A stretch of DNA of 64,000 nucleotides, taken from the NCBI RefSeq assembly GCF_004337985.1, contig NC_043743.1, positions 2,526,543-2,590,542 on the forward strand, written 5' to 3'. This DNA comes from Pyricularia pennisetigena. Taxonomy: Eukaryota > Ascomycota > Sordariomycetes > Magnaporthales > Pyriculariaceae. How positions within the stretch are numbered: position 1 is the stretch's first letter; the number at the start of each line of letters is the position of its first letter. The notes under the pieces were generated by a model. The model was not told the DNA's origin, searched no databases, and worked only from the letters and a program-made list of their open reading frames with translations. Shown here one piece after another: positions 11,360 through 23,833 of this stretch. Position numbers and translations under genes: made by a program.

Positions 11360-14224
11360 TCAGCTGAAACCAAAACGAGATGAGAATCCTGCAAGCGCAG
11401 GTGTGCCCTTTGGAGTATTTTCCACGGTGGTTGATAATCTGAAACATGACAGGGGCCATTAGTAAACAGGACATTGCAACGAGAGGTCGTTGGGAGCCTC
11501 GTGACGGGGATGCATACTTCTCTAGCAAGATTGGCCCATTCATGGCATTTACCCGGGGATACTTCTTGTTGCGCACTGCAGCTTCGAAGAATTCGTCGCT
11601 GTTGCCAGACTTCATGAGCTCCACAGTCTGCTGCAGTTCGTCCAGTGTCTGCGTGAGCATGAACGAGTTGTCCAGGCTCTCCACGAATTCGGTCAGGTAG
11701 CGGACATCCGTCTCCATGGCCTGCACGCCATTGGGGTTGATTCGCTTCACCTCCGGAGCCATTGGCAAGGTCTGTGGGATAGTTTCACATGTGAGCATAT
11801 GTAACGCGCATGAGCAACCAGTGACGTGGCTGAACTCACCAATATCTTGTCTGCCGCATGGCTCAAGGCATCAAAGTAAATAAGCTCCTTGATTTCCCGT
11901 GGCAAACCTAGGAGTGTCGAGCTCATGATGTTGGCGAGATATCGAGTCAAAGTTTGTATAAAGTTGCTTGGTTCCAGTTGAGGGTTGGCGGCAGTCCTGC
12001 AAATATGTCAGTATATCACGACCTGTACAAAACCACAGGTTCCACGGTCCAGTAGCCAGTCGTACCAGTCATATTCGGCTGTATCAACAAGATCATCAAT
12101 CTTGGAGTTGACAAGCTCGAATATCCGCTTTTCCGCAGTCTTCTTGTTGCTTCGGAACTGCTCTGTGGCGCTGAGAGTCACGGGGCCGCCTGCTGATGTC
12201 GAGGACCTAGCTCTAATGAGCAGTTGCTCAAGCTCTTGGCATGCAATCTCAAAGTGTTCCAAGTTGATCAGAATCTGAACAATCTGCCCTAGGTACTGAG
12301 AATTCAGCCTCTCGACCAGCGACTGGCATACCTTCTCCGTGAGAAGGGAGTCCAGTGACTATTTTGTATCCGTCAGCCATCCATCAGTTTCCCTCCGCTC
12401 GTGAAGGTTGGAGCCAAGCTTCACGGGAGACAAGACTAACCTTTCTAAGAGTTTCGTCGATGATGTTGGGGTGTTGGAAGTGATCATCCGAAAAGAAATA
12501 GAACTGGTTGAGGAAATTCCTTATATCTATACAGCACAGTGGGTACATCTGGGAGAACGGAAGAACGCAAGGGAAGCTGACAGCAGTCAATGTTAGCGGC
12601 GAATTGCGCAGAAGGTACGGCACTGGAAAACAAATACCTCAGTTCCTCAGCAGGCTTCTCAGGAGTGAACCAGCTGACATTAACAACTTTCTCATACTCC
12701 TCGACGTTGTTAATGGCCATGGGCATATAGTCATCGGTAGAGACAATCTAATGATGCTGGATGTGAGCCTTTCCGAGTTCGCATACAAGAGTGACAGGGG
12801 CAGAGCGTATGGATCTGTGCAGACAAGAAGTGATCGTACCTCCTGGAAGTCTTCGCTGAAGCGACGTTTTAGGAGCTCGGCATACTTGTCAAACAGCGTC
12901 AGGAGGAAATTATCCAGCACTGACACCGAGTATCCCCAGCCCTCCATAGTCTGGATGAACAAAGCAATCCGGACTTTCATATTCAGCAGAATCTCCGCGT
13001 TTGTAACGTCCTTCAATGCCTTTGTGACAAGGGCGATGGCTGAGCGACACAACGAATCCCACAGCTCGTCCACGTCTACTGGAGACCGCAGCTGTGGCAC
13101 ACGTTGCATCGTTGCCTTTTCGATGATGGCAAAACCCGCTATTCCTTCCAGCAAGGCACTCAAAGTCGGCTCCTCCTCGCCTTCTAGGTTCACTCTGGTT
13201 GGCATCAATAGGTCCTTCTGCTGCCGCCTCGTTGCGGCGTAATCAGATTTGAACCTTTCCACCTGCGTCAGTGCATCGTGGATATGGACTGCTTCGAAAA
13301 GTGGCGTGAAGTCGACCTGCAACTCTTCATTGTCCAGCACATCAAATTCCTCCGATTCATCGAAGACAAGCTCGATGGCAGAGTTGAGTCTGAACCGCTT
13401 CAGGAAATCGTTCGACTCCACACGCTCGCGCTGGCGTTCCCTCCTCAGCTCAGTATGCCACATGGCCACCTCGCCTAGATATTGTGATGTCTCTCTAATG
13501 CGAAAAAGCCATGTGTTGAGGTCAGTCATGACAGCATCGCAAATAGACTTCTGCCACGCTGGGATGGATTTTTGTATGAGGTCTGCCAGTTTGTGTTGGG
13601 TTGCATATTTGTTTTGTATCGTAGGAATGAGGAACTCGTTCTGGAGGTCGTCAAGGGACTTAAGCGCCGCGTAGTAGTTCTTCTTGCGGATCAAGTCGAG
13701 GGCGTTGTTCACAGCATGTAGGATTTTTAGTGACTCCTTGAGCACCTCAGATGCGTCGGCGATGTTTTGACGGACCGCCCTTGTGTTCACCAGACTCTGC
13801 TTCTGTTCGGCTAGCTTCTCTGTGCTGGCCTGTATCGACTGGTTCAGTTCCAAGATCTCGGCCGTCAGTCTGACAGTGCCCTCCCGGACCTTCTGCAGCT
13901 GGTTCACAGATCCCAAAAACTCTTCATGCTTCGTCAAGCCAACCATTTCAATCTCGGACTCGCGGTCGGCGGCATACTGCGAGAAGTTTTGTACGAGAGC
14001 GCCCATGCGCCCTCCCTGGGAGGCATCCTTAAGAACTGGAATGAGCTGGTCGAGAAACTCGGAGTCGGAAGACGCAAGGATTATCTGTGCCGAAGCTGGT
14101 CAGTCGGAGCGGCAACATCATATGTGGACCAGGTAGAGGTAGCAGGAGTCAAAGTTGCTACTGGCAATCCTACCTCAGGCACGGCAGCGCCGTAGTTGTC
14201 GTACGACTGCGGCTTCCGCGGCAT
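11360..14224 (-). CDS. SEC15: Exocyst complex subunit Sec15 (EXOC6)
   Basis: Subunit of the exocyst, which tethers post-Golgi vesicles to sites of polarised growth and receives signals from the Rab Sec4. The 5' exons are clear: 14174-14224 (17 codons), 12840-14084 (415 codons) and 12638-12747. Smaller exons follow to the stop at 11360-11362. The big exon holds the N-terminal coiled-coil region (many EL..Q..Q heptads around residues 50-130) and the start of the Sec15 rod. Later exons carry WFTPEKPAEEL, RNFLNQFYFFS and LGLPREIKELIYFD, typical of the C-terminal Sec15 helical domain. The last junction, after GPILLE, removes an intron and yields a short tail ending SSRFGFS. It converges on HAP5. 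Confidence 0.93.
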
Positions 14225-16305
14225 GTTTATGAGGCGGGCGCTGAGCGCGCCGCAAGGTTACGAACTTCAAGTCGGTCTTGGTTGAACAAGTGCGTGGGTA
14301 GGTACTCGCAGCTAGGGAGACGTGAAGACGCGACGCTAAATTTAAGCTATCATGAGAAGGACAAGAGTGCGCAAATGCAGCCCGATATGCTGTAAATTTC
14401 AATAGTAATCTGTTATTGTCCAACAATACCGAACGCATTCATTTGCTCCACCCCTCTGGTCGAGGACTCGAGATTCGAGTTGAGGCTCCGGCTGTTAAAC
14501 ATATCCCTGTCCGTTCACCCTGTAGAGTGGCATCACTCATCATGGGGTAACCCAGGAGGGACCTCTCTTGTACAGTGTGCAATAACTATATTTACTGTGA
14601 CCTCACTCATCTTCAACGACTTGTGTCTTGCGGGTTGAATCTTGCTAGCTTCCCACGAAAAACATCCACACTACAACACCAAGCTACCTTACCTAACCAA
14701 CATTTATATATTAGACGGGGAACTCATATATTTTTTTTTACTTTGCGTATTAACCGGCATTGTACTATAACACTTCAACACCTCGGCCTGATAGTCCGCG
14801 AAGTTGAAGCTATTTGCCGTCATTCATTTCCAAATCAGTCAACCACATATCACTCTAAAATCATGGACGATGAAAGCTGAATTGGGAAACCTCAGTACAT
14901 GTATATTCCAGCCCATTGTGAGAATGTCTTTCGCATCCATGATCGGGCAGTCTGCAAGAGGGCTTCCTTGCTATAGACTAGCGACGAAGTCCATATCCTA
15001 GACATGGGCTTGCCCTTTTTTTCTATCAATAATTCTTCATACACCACTGACGCAGATACCGGCCTTTCTGGGACTATGTCGTTCCCGTGTAATGCCTAGC
15101 TACAGGGCATAGTCTCTTTGCCACGAGCTGTGAGTCTGGCGTAGGCATCAGTGGCATTGTCTAACACCTCGAGCTAATCTGATTAAAACTCGTTTCCATA
15201 TCACGCTGCACAATGTCACAAAGTGAAGGACTCAAAGGGCAACCAAAATGGGCTGAAACGCTGCTCTAGGTAAAGAAGCTGCAGTTTGGAAATGACCTAC
15301 TTCACCTGGCTGTCCTTGATGATGGAGTATAACATTAAATGTGGATTTCAGCGTTGATGGTTGAAATCATGCAAATTTTTGCTTTCTTGATGCCAACAAA
15401 CGGTGTAAATGGTGACCAATACATGTAATTCCTCTACTGACCTCATCTACATATCACTGAAAGGCAAATCAAAGTCTCATATTTTGTCTGTACAGCGAGG
15501 AGCTAACTCGTTTCGACTATTGGCTCAAGCAGATAGTAACCTACTTTACATGTAAGCCTCTAAGCCTGGTCTCATTGGGCGCCTCACTTCGGCGTCACAT
15601 TCAAGTCAGTGTCAAATCCCCCAAACCCAAAATGTATGGCAAGAAGGTAGTCTCTTAGCATGATAGTCCCTTCTCAACACCTGGTGGTGGGCACCAAATT
15701 TTGTGACAAGCTGACCATCAGTGTGACTGGCGACTAAAGCTACCACCCATTGCCTCCAAGGTAAAAGAAGTACCTGAGTGCCTGCCTTTGTTGTGAACTT
15801 GGTCGACGCTAGCTCAACCGCTCCTTCCTGCCTTGGACTGATTCTGAGACACATCTTAAAGAAATCAAAACTTTTATTGACGGAAAGAATATCAACACTA
15901 GTTTCCTTGGACTTTTGGATCACAAACTCCTTTTGGATCAACGATCTCAAGTTCAAAGAAAGCAACACCGTTTGTTGACAGCGATTTTGCTCATCATCAA
16001 TCTGTCTCTTCTCATTCTTTCCCCTCACGTCCATCACCTTCTCTTCTTTTTGTTCGGTTGTCACGACGGTTGGCATATCTTGTACCTGCTAAGGACTTCA
16101 CATTATACCCCATGGTCTCCTTGTTCAGAACAACCTGTCCTCTTTCTTCAATTCTCGTAACGATCATTCGACTCTCGTCTCTCCCTCTGGAACTGAGTTC
16201 CCTGGTTTCCTGCAGTTGACCTTTCCCAACCACTGTGGTTTCAGTTCCTTGCCACCAAGCCGAGTGCTACGTTCGTCTTCAAACAGCTCAACTTCATCGC
16301 CTACC
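14225..16305. other. 2.1-kb intergenic region, SEC15 and mei2-like promoters
   Basis: Divergent spacer. The right part (15,960-16,300) is pyrimidine-rich with many TTCTC/CTCTT words, consistent with a long 5' leader of the Mei2-like gene, and holds several short upstream open frames. A 154-codon frame on the - strand (15612-16076) has no recognisable domain and I do not call it. No RNA gene seen. Confidence 0.45.
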
Positions 16306-19064
16306 ATGGCACAACCGCAGGCAAGAGAAGGCGGTGGAGTCTTCAACCCTCCCTCTCCTCATTCCTCCAATGGAGCAGCAGAGTCTTGCAAGCACGATGG
16401 AACCCCAGACACACGACTCACTGCTTTCTCCCCCGAAGAGAACTCGGCCAAGTCGACCAAGCTGATGGCAACTATTGTCTCAGGCTCATCCGATAGCGGT
16501 TCAACCAGCTACTCGACGAATCAAGCTGTGTTATACCGGAGTGACCAGTGCCCAATTGAAAGGGATCCATTCGTGTCAACAAATACACCCGCAAGGAAAC
16601 AGGAACAGAAGCTGTCTGCCACAGCATCGGCTTTCCGCCCATACAGCTCACCGCTTGTCGCTCATGGATCGAGTGATACGGCCTCGAAGGTTTCGCCAGA
16701 CCAGGCATCATCCATTCAACAGCCGATTCTGTCAATACCCACAACTTTGAGCACAGAAGGACTCCTTTCTCGATGCATTGTGGTGTCATCTTCGTCGCAG
16801 CTCGTTGGTCAGAACGACGTTGACTTGCTGCTTTCGGTATGTCTCTCTCATCCAAGGCATTTCATTACAATGTTTTTCTTGAAGCATTCTAACAAAGATC
16901 CAGAAACTGGGCCAGCTTGGTTCTCCATGCCAAGGAACTAGGCGTATCATCGTCAAGGGTCCTGCTGCATATGTTCGATTCTCGAACATCAGGGACTCAT
17001 GTATGGTTCATCGCAATGTTTTACTCGGAGGACCTTCTTGGGTAGCTGGTTTTGTGCCTCCTATCGAGTTTGTCCAGGTATGGAAAATTCCCAAGTTCGG
17101 AATCGTTTGATTTTGGCAAAAAATGCTAACATGACATGCCTCAAGCTCACTGGAGCTAGTGATAATCTGACAACAAACCACGAGGGCCAACTGGATGTGT
17201 CCGCTGTCGGAAGAGCGGATTGTGAGCAGCAACTAGAGTCCCTGGTTGCTGGACTTCTTTGTTCAGAGGGAGATGTCTTTGCACTTCAGAAGACACCAAG
17301 CTCAGAGCGGTGTGTCTATAAAGCCATTCTAGAGTATGCCGATACGGCTGTGGCTTTTGGCGTTATTTCCAAGTACAACGGTATCACTGTCAATGTCAGT
17401 TTTCCGTGCTTGGTCTCGACCCTATCAACAATAATTCCATCTCCATCATGCAGCTAACCAGAAAGTAGGACATTACCATTACCATCACATTCCATCAGAG
17501 TGAAGGGCTCAGCTTTGGACCGGAAATTCATGGTGGTATGACAACACCGATCTCAACTCCAGTGGCAACCCCCATCAGATCACCGGCTTTTCAAGGGTAC
17601 GAGCAAGACATTTTCTCGGGCCTATCTATGGCCAAGACGCACCAGTCAGCCGTTCCCATCAACGCTCCTGGATATCCATCTACGCCGCGAGTTAGCCTGC
17701 CACTTAGCCCACAATATCCTCTTTATCGGCCCATGGTCTTCCAGCATTTCTCTGTACCAACGCCATACACACTGAACAGAATTCCCGCTCAGAGCCCTCC
17801 CTCATCGAGTATCGCGGGTTATCCATGTGTTACGCCGATCTATTCCAGTCCACAGAGCCCTGTGGTTCTTTCTCCACAGCAGGAGTTCACGTCTCCCCGG
17901 CAGCTTCAAGGCTTCAGCCGGCCAGACAACCGCCGCCAGAATGCGACACGTGTCCACCGCTCTTCATATTACAACGTTGCCGGGCACCATAATCATGTGG
18001 ATGTCAATCGTATCAGAGAAGGCACTGATGTGCGCACAACTGTAAGTAATTCATCTCACCATAAAGCTCCGTATTGCTTCCTGCTGACATTGGCCAGATT
18101 ATGCTGCGAAACATTCCCAACAAGGTTGATCAGGCAATGCTCAAGCGTATCGTTGACGAATCAAGCTGGGGCAAGTACGACTTTATGTACTTGAGAATCG
18201 ACTTTGCCAACGACTGTAACGTTGGGTACGCATTCATCAACTTTGTGGATGTAAGTAGCGCCATTATCTTTTGGCCATGTGATACGCACTTACTGACAAG
18301 AAATCTTGCATTTTAGCCACTCGACATCATTGACGTTAGTCACTCTAGCATGCAATATTGATTGTTCACCAGAGTTACGATAACTGACGGAAATATATGC
18401 TTTAGTTTGTTACTGCGCGTGGGAACCAGCGCTGGTATGCTACGATTCTGCTCCCTGAAAGTACGGGAATTCAATTCTGACCATGGGGTAACTTCTGAAG
18501 GAACTGTTTCAAGAGCGACAAGGTCGCTGAGATATCTTACGCAAGTAAGTAATCGGGATAAGGCAGTCGGACGGGCTTCTTTCTAACCATAAGCAGCGAT
18601 CCAAGGCAAAGACTGCTTGGTGCAGAAGTTCCGCAACAGTTCGGTAATGCTGGAAGCTGCTCATTATCGTCCCAAGGTATGCTGATGGATACACTAATGT
18701 GTCCGTGGATCTTAACTGACATAAATCGTCACAGCTCTTCTTTACTTCGAATGGCCCGATGCCTGAGTTAGCAGGGCAAGAGGAATCATTCCCGGACCCT
18801 GACAACCAGTCAAAGATGAAGAGAAGCTGTGAGAATGCAGAGCACGTCGGTGAGTCTCTAGTACCAGTCTATCATAAGCACTTTTCTCCTGCCCAAGCGT
18901 TTCTTTTCTGACCAATACCAGGACTGTTCACCCCCAATGCCGGTCAGCACTTCCGTGACGAGCAACGCCGCCGCCGCTCCCAATACGATCGTGGAACTAG
19001 ACTTGCAGCCCTGGAAGAATATGATTACGAGACCGCAATTCAGCACCTTTATGTCGGACAGTGA
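16306..19064 (+). CDS. mei2: Mei2-like RNA-binding protein
   Basis: Multi-exon gene whose C-terminal third is the Mei2-type RRM. It reads IMLRNIPNKVDQAMLK, then SWGKYDFMYLRIDF, VGYAFINFVD, VTARGNQRWNCF, SDKVAEISYATIQGK and FRNSSVM across several exons (about 18100-18690). This is the most conserved domain of Mei2/AML proteins, which bind meiotic or developmental RNAs. The first exon (16306-16836) is Ser/Pro-rich and disordered. The middle holds weak RRM-like pieces (RRIIVKGPAAYVRF; VYKAILEYADTAVAFG) followed by a long Pro/Ser/Tyr-rich linker. The start at 16306 has a CACC-like context (CTACCATGG). Several introns interrupt the last RRM, including one removed between GNQRW and NCFKSD. Family identity is strong; target RNAs are unknown. 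Confidence 0.9.
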
Positions 19065-19861
19065 ACCAAAACCAAAACTTCCCACAGCTCAAAGCTCTTG
19101 CCAATTGACTCGAGGTCAGCCTCAGAAGCATCGTTACTGACACCAAATACATCAAGTATACATTGGAGTGGTTTTCCCAAGCCAAGGTGAATTTCCATTT
19201 TGCTCAAACGAGTATGGAACATTATTTTGACTGGCTTGCGTGGTCTAATATTGTTTTAATGGTAGGGCCATGTACACTTGCACTTTCTCTCTTTATCTAT
19301 TTTTTTTTCTTCTTTTTTTTTTGATTTTCGGTGACGAGCTTCTTGGCCATGTTGGCTGTACGAATCTGCTGGCTACATGTGGAGGGGCATTGGGCTATGC
19401 CAACAAATAGCATAATATGGATGACACTAAGCCAGGATGTACTCACAGAAGGCAGTCTTGTACAGTAAACGGGCTGAGGCTCGCAAATTGGCGGATGTAG
19501 CTTGTCAGTGAATGTAGGGCTGATCTCGCTTTGATACTTGGCTTTGCGATTTTGTTCCCCTAGATAATGATTGAACACAAACAAGAGCTCTTCTCAAAAA
19601 GGAACAATTAAATTGCAAATGCACGCCCAGGCACAAGCCCCAAGCAGATTAGACCCGACTCCTCGTGTGCAATGATCACTGCATGTTTGTGAGTTTTGTG
19701 CGAAGATATGTTGATACTGTGACGGGGATGAACTAAAGCTTCAGAAAGCGAATTAAATCAAATTTAGAAAACAACGGCAAGAACTATGTGACGCTGTCTA
19801 AATAGGAATGCAGGGTATCTATTGGACAAAGTTTGATTTGCAAGTCAAAAGCTCAGCCTGG
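19065..19861. other. Convergent spacer, mei2-like and SUN-protein 3' ends
   Basis: Contains T-rich runs (19300-19322) and no protein-like frame. Presumed 3' UTRs of both neighbours. Confidence 0.45.
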
Positions 19862-22801
19862 TCATGGGCTTTCAGGCAGAGCAGGAAGCGGCTTTCGCCC
19901 ATCTCCAAAGTCAGGTAGGGTGGTTCTTGTTAAAGGAGGACCGGATCCCTCTATTTCTTTATCGGCAGCGCTGGCCTCAAAGCCATCGCTTTCGTCAACC
20001 CTGGGCGGGTATTTGGCCTGCTCGTGACGAGAGGCATTCCCCTCATCGGCAGGTTCCGAGGAAATGGGTGCTTGGTCGGCAGATTCCACTTGTGTATCAC
20101 TGCCGTAACCAAGCTCAGGGGTGGCATCGCTTGCCTCACTGCCCAGCCGTTGGGGCAAAGAGAAGCTGGCGGTGTCGTCAAAATAGCTGGGCTCGCCCGT
20201 TTCGTCGACCACGTGAATGGCGGGAGTACTTTCCCGCCCGCCAGCGTCGTACTCGGACGTCGGCGTTAGGGGTAGAGTCTTGTCGGCGTACCGATGACGG
20301 GTATCGAGGGCAGCCAGCCGGTCGTCGTCTTCTGGCGGCGACCGTGGTGCAATGCTGCCGAGCCTAGATGGCGAGGGCGAGGGCGATGGCGAGCCCGGTC
20401 CGTACCCTCTGCCGGTAGGCGGGCCGGCGGAAGGAGGGGGAGACATGGGCATGGCGAATGCCCAGCGCGAGTGACGCGGGGTCCCGGAAAAGGTGACGGT
20501 CGATGCGGCACCGCCGAACGCGCGGGAGAATATGATGAGGACCAGGCAGGCGAGCAGCAGGATGGACTGCAGGATGGCCATGCGTTTCTGAAAAACGACC
20601 TCCTCTGCTAGGACGCTGAGTCTATCACTGAGGGCGACGATCTCGCGCTGGGATTGGTCGCGCTGCGACTCGAGGGCGATGACGGTGCTCTGCCAGATCT
20701 GGTCGTATTGGGAACGGACTGAGCGGAGCTCGGCCAGAACGGTGCGGTTGAGGGTGTCGAGGAAGGTGTCGACCCGCGAGATCTGCTTGCGTTCCATCTT
20801 GGCGAGGGCGTCCTGGAGGAAGCGGGACTGATCCTCGATGTACTGCATCGAGAGTGAGGTGTTGGACTCGAGCAGCTGCAGACGCTTGGCGACCGTCTTG
20901 AAGAAGGATTCCTGTACGGTTGGAGACGCTGGCGGTGCGTTGTTGGTATTGGTGCCTGTTCTGTTCCTAGCTGACGAAGGCACTGTGCTTGACGGCTTGG
21001 GCGTCGGGGGTTTGACCGAAGCCGAGGAAGGTTTAGATACCAACGTTTTGTGCTTACTGCTGTTGTTGACGGATTTGGAGGAGGAAGCCTGTATGGAGAT
21101 TGATGATGTAGATGCAGAGTCCTTGGCTCCTGACGGGGATTCGGTCGATGCAAGCGGTGATGGTGATACTAAGTTCTCGGTATTGTAAGTGGAAGCCGCC
21201 GGATCAGCCATTGTGACATTTCCTCGAGGCTCATCGGTCCCTTTGAGAGTATGAATGGCGGACGTCAATGATGAGACTGGGTCTTGGGCTGTTGATCGGC
21301 TCCCATCCACAGAATCATGTGGCCTTCCGTCATGCAGAGGCTGCGTATCGGGTCCAGAGACTACTGAAGACTGGCCAGCTGGGCCATAATCTGTGGTCGT
21401 TGGTGCTGGCATCTCGCACATCTCAGGTGAGGGAATTTCGCGGAATATGGGTTCCCATGGTGTGAGACCCATTTCAGTCACGACTGGAGGGGCACTGGTT
21501 GCTTTGTCCGCAGCCACCGGCTCGGGGGAACTTGGCTCCTCGGCTGGTGGTTGAGGCTCGACTGGCTCCTGAGAAACAGTCGGCATGCCTTGATCAATGA
21601 CCTCGTCATCGTCATCACGGCCGCCCTCGACCTCCTTCCATGAGTCCATCATGCGGGTGCCGTGCACGCGCACCAGCGAAATGGGACAGTAGAACTCGCT
21701 GCCATAGTGGTTCAAAAACTCGATACGGATATACTTGGCCCAGATCTGGGGGTGCTCGACCAAGAAGGCCTGGATATCCCTTTGGTTGCGGGCCTCGAAG
21801 GTTCCAATGACCTTCCACTTCTCCAGCTTGACGGGGTAGCGGTCGCTCACGCTGACGCGGAACGTGCGGATCATGCTGGAGAAAAATTCAAAGTTGGCAA
21901 TGACGACGGTGTCGACCAGGACGTCGTCGCTCAGCTCGATGATGACGAACTTGTTCGGCTGAGCGCACTCGAGCAACATGTACGAGTCCTTGTTCTCGAC
22001 CAAGATAGCCTTTGCGTTCTTAGCGCGCGGGCCAGTCTTGAGAACCGTTGCGCCGGCGTCAAAGGAGGCGTATGAGAACCGTTCCTTGCACGTCTTGCCT
22101 GCGTCTTTGCTGCGGACGTACTGGGCTGTCGAGTCACCGCCCTCGTATATGGCAACATCCTCACCTTTTTTGTCTTGCTGTTGCTTTTGTAGCTCCTGCC
22201 GCTTACCCGCAGCCTCGCCTGTAGGCCCGGTTCCCGAAGCCGTAATTTCAGAGACCTTCTCGGACAAGGCGTCAAAATCCAGGTTTGTATCTCCCTCGTC
22301 TCGACCTCCTTCCACTTCATGCTGCTGTTGCTGGCCTGAACCGTCATCTTTGTTCCGTGCCTTGGGATCGCCGGCTTCCTGCTCTGCCTTCCTCAACTGA
22401 AGCTCTTTCCACTCCTCAAAGGACATGAAGGAGCTGGTGGCCAGCTCCTGATCCTGTCCGTCGTCTGTGTGACCCGGATCATCATCCGTTTTCTGTTCAT
22501 TGTTCTGCTCATCCGTTTCAGGGATCGCTGTCGGTTCGCCCGTGGTAGACGTGACGATCGGTCCTCCCGCAGCTGCCGCCCCGTCGTTGGCGGCGCTGGA
22601 CCAAGAGGTGCGCAGGCACTGCTGGGGCAGGGTATGCGTTATGTAGTTGATGGTCCTCGCTTCGCATGATCCTATCGCCGCGGCGGCGGCGGCCTGCGCT
22701 TCGCGACCCGGCTGAGCGGCCGAGCCATGACGTCCCAGTAGCGCAAGACCCCAGACGAGCGAGACACACAATCGATTGCAGCTCGCCGGCTTTAGTCGCA
22801 T
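19862..22801 (-). CDS. SLP1: SLP1-type SUN-domain membrane protein
   Basis: Intronless, 979 residues. An N-terminal hydrophobic segment (about residues 8-25, VSLVWGLALLG) looks like a signal peptide. Next come acidic, Gln/Glu-rich linkers with MSFEEWKELQLRKAEQE, then the SUN-like domain at roughly residues 235-390: KERFSYASFDAGATVL, CAQPNKFVIIELSDDV, NFEFFSSMIRTF and FYCPISLVRVHGTRM. A Ser/Pro-rich stretch and a coiled coil (QYIEDQSRFLQDALAKME) follow, then one transmembrane segment (ILQSILLLACLVLIIF). The tail is long, Pro/Ser-rich and presumably cytosolic. This order matches fungal SLP1/EMP65-type ER membrane proteins rather than the nuclear-envelope Sad1 type. In yeast, Slp1-Emp65 protects soluble proteins in the ER; the same role here is inferred. 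Confidence 0.88.
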   Translation of the reverse strand: MRLKPASCNRLCVSLVWGLALLGRHGSAAQPGREAQAAAAAAIGSCEARTINYITHTLPQQCLRTSWSSAANDGAAAAGGPIVTSTTGEPTAIPETDEQNNEQKTDDDPGHTDDGQDQELATSSFMSFEEWKELQLRKAEQEAGDPKARNKDDGSGQQQQHEVEGGRDEGDTNLDFDALSEKVSEITASGTGPTGEAAGKRQELQKQQQDKKGEDVAIYEGGDSTAQYVRSKDAGKTCKERFSYASFDAGATVLKTGPRAKNAKAILVENKDSYMLLECAQPNKFVIIELSDDVLVDTVVIANFEFFSSMIRTFRVSVSDRYPVKLEKWKVIGTFEARNQRDIQAFLVEHPQIWAKYIRIEFLNHYGSEFYCPISLVRVHGTRMMDSWKEVEGGRDDDDEVIDQGMPTVSQEPVEPQPPAEEPSSPEPVAADKATSAPPVVTEMGLTPWEPIFREIPSPEMCEMPAPTTTDYGPAGQSSVVSGPDTQPLHDGRPHDSVDGSRSTAQDPVSSLTSAIHTLKGTDEPRGNVTMADPAASTYNTENLVSPSPLASTESPSGAKDSASTSSISIQASSSKSVNNSSKHKTLVSKPSSASVKPPTPKPSSTVPSSARNRTGTNTNNAPPASPTVQESFFKTVAKRLQLLESNTSLSMQYIEDQSRFLQDALAKMERKQISRVDTFLDTLNRTVLAELRSVRSQYDQIWQSTVIALESQRDQSQREIVALSDRLSVLAEEVVFQKRMAILQSILLLACLVLIIFSRAFGGAASTVTFSGTPRHSRWAFAMPMSPPPSAGPPTGRGYGPGSPSPSPSPSRLGSIAPRSPPEDDDRLAALDTRHRYADKTLPLTPTSEYDAGGRESTPAIHVVDETGEPSYFDDTASFSLPQRLGSEASDATPELGYGSDTQVESADQAPISSEPADEGNASRHEQAKYPPRVDESDGFEASAADKEIEGSGPPLTRTTLPDFGDGRKPLPALPESP

Positions 22802-23833
22802 CGTTTGAGTTGCTTGGGTTAGCGGGCGGGATAGAAGTGGGGGTGATTAGGGTGGTCGGTCCATAGCCAAGACGAACAGGCGAAAGGAGTTCGGTCGGTC
22901 GACTGGTTGTCGTGGTCAATTACGCTGTTTGGCAGCCCAATGTTTCTTGGTTTTTCGATTCGCGTTGGCTTGATCTGTCGTGCTCTTTTGGGAAACAAGC
23001 CGGTTTTGTAATGGTCACAGATTATTGTCCCCGAGATTTGTCAATGGGAATTTTAAGTAATGAATCCGAAAGTTGCGAACAGGGTTACTTTTGTTGTTGT
23101 TATTTTTTTCTCTTTCCTTTACATGTTCACGCATAAAAAACTGGAGACTAATTCTGGCTCTTTTGTTCTTGCTTTCTTTTTTTGGTGGTTCGTCGTGGGA
23201 GCTGGACTTCTCCAGCAAGTCGAGACTGCCTCGGCGGCTGGGAAGATCCATGGTCAGCTTGAGACTAGTGGGGTGCCGTCACCACATCAGATAGATGTCT
23301 GGTCCGTTCCATGGTACAGCTCTTCAATAAGGTCAGTACCGTAATCAATTGACATCATGCGCCAGGGATACGGCTTTGGACAGGGGTTAAGCGCTACAAC
23401 GGTACGCTAACTCTGCAGCAGTTGATGCACCAAAAAAAAAAAAAAAAAAAAACTGGTATGCATGCATCCAATGGCACGAGCCAGCACATGGTGCGCTAGC
23501 CCAATGCTATTTAGTTTGGTCGGGCCTGCATGCATATTCATGTGTTTGCTTGGCCTGAATAAGGGTATCTTGTCCACGAGCAACAGCTATACACATCATA
23601 AATCAGAAACCCGTAGAGAGAAAAAAAAAGAATCGGGTCTGCCGAGAGGCGGTGCATGTGAGCAAGTGCATCAAACGTCCTGGTCTAACGCACGCAATCT
23701 AGCTCAAGGTTGATGCTTGCCAGAGGACTCGCGCGCCCCTCGATCTACTTGGAATTTAGACGCTCTATAATGCTTGCAATTAACCACAAAAATCTGAACA
23801 TAAAAACACAATGCTTCAAGGTTTCCTTTGGGT
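22802..23833. other. Intergenic, SUN-protein promoter and CLC 3' side
   Basis: Carries an A tract at about 23432-23452, T-rich runs near 23100 and 23175, and CATGCAT-type words at 23457-23545. No gene seen. Small frames here are low complexity. Confidence 0.45.

Noticed and set aside
15612..16076. 154-codon - frame upstream of the mei2-like gene
   Set aside because: Lies opposite the pyrimidine-rich leader; no recognisable domain or sensible start context.
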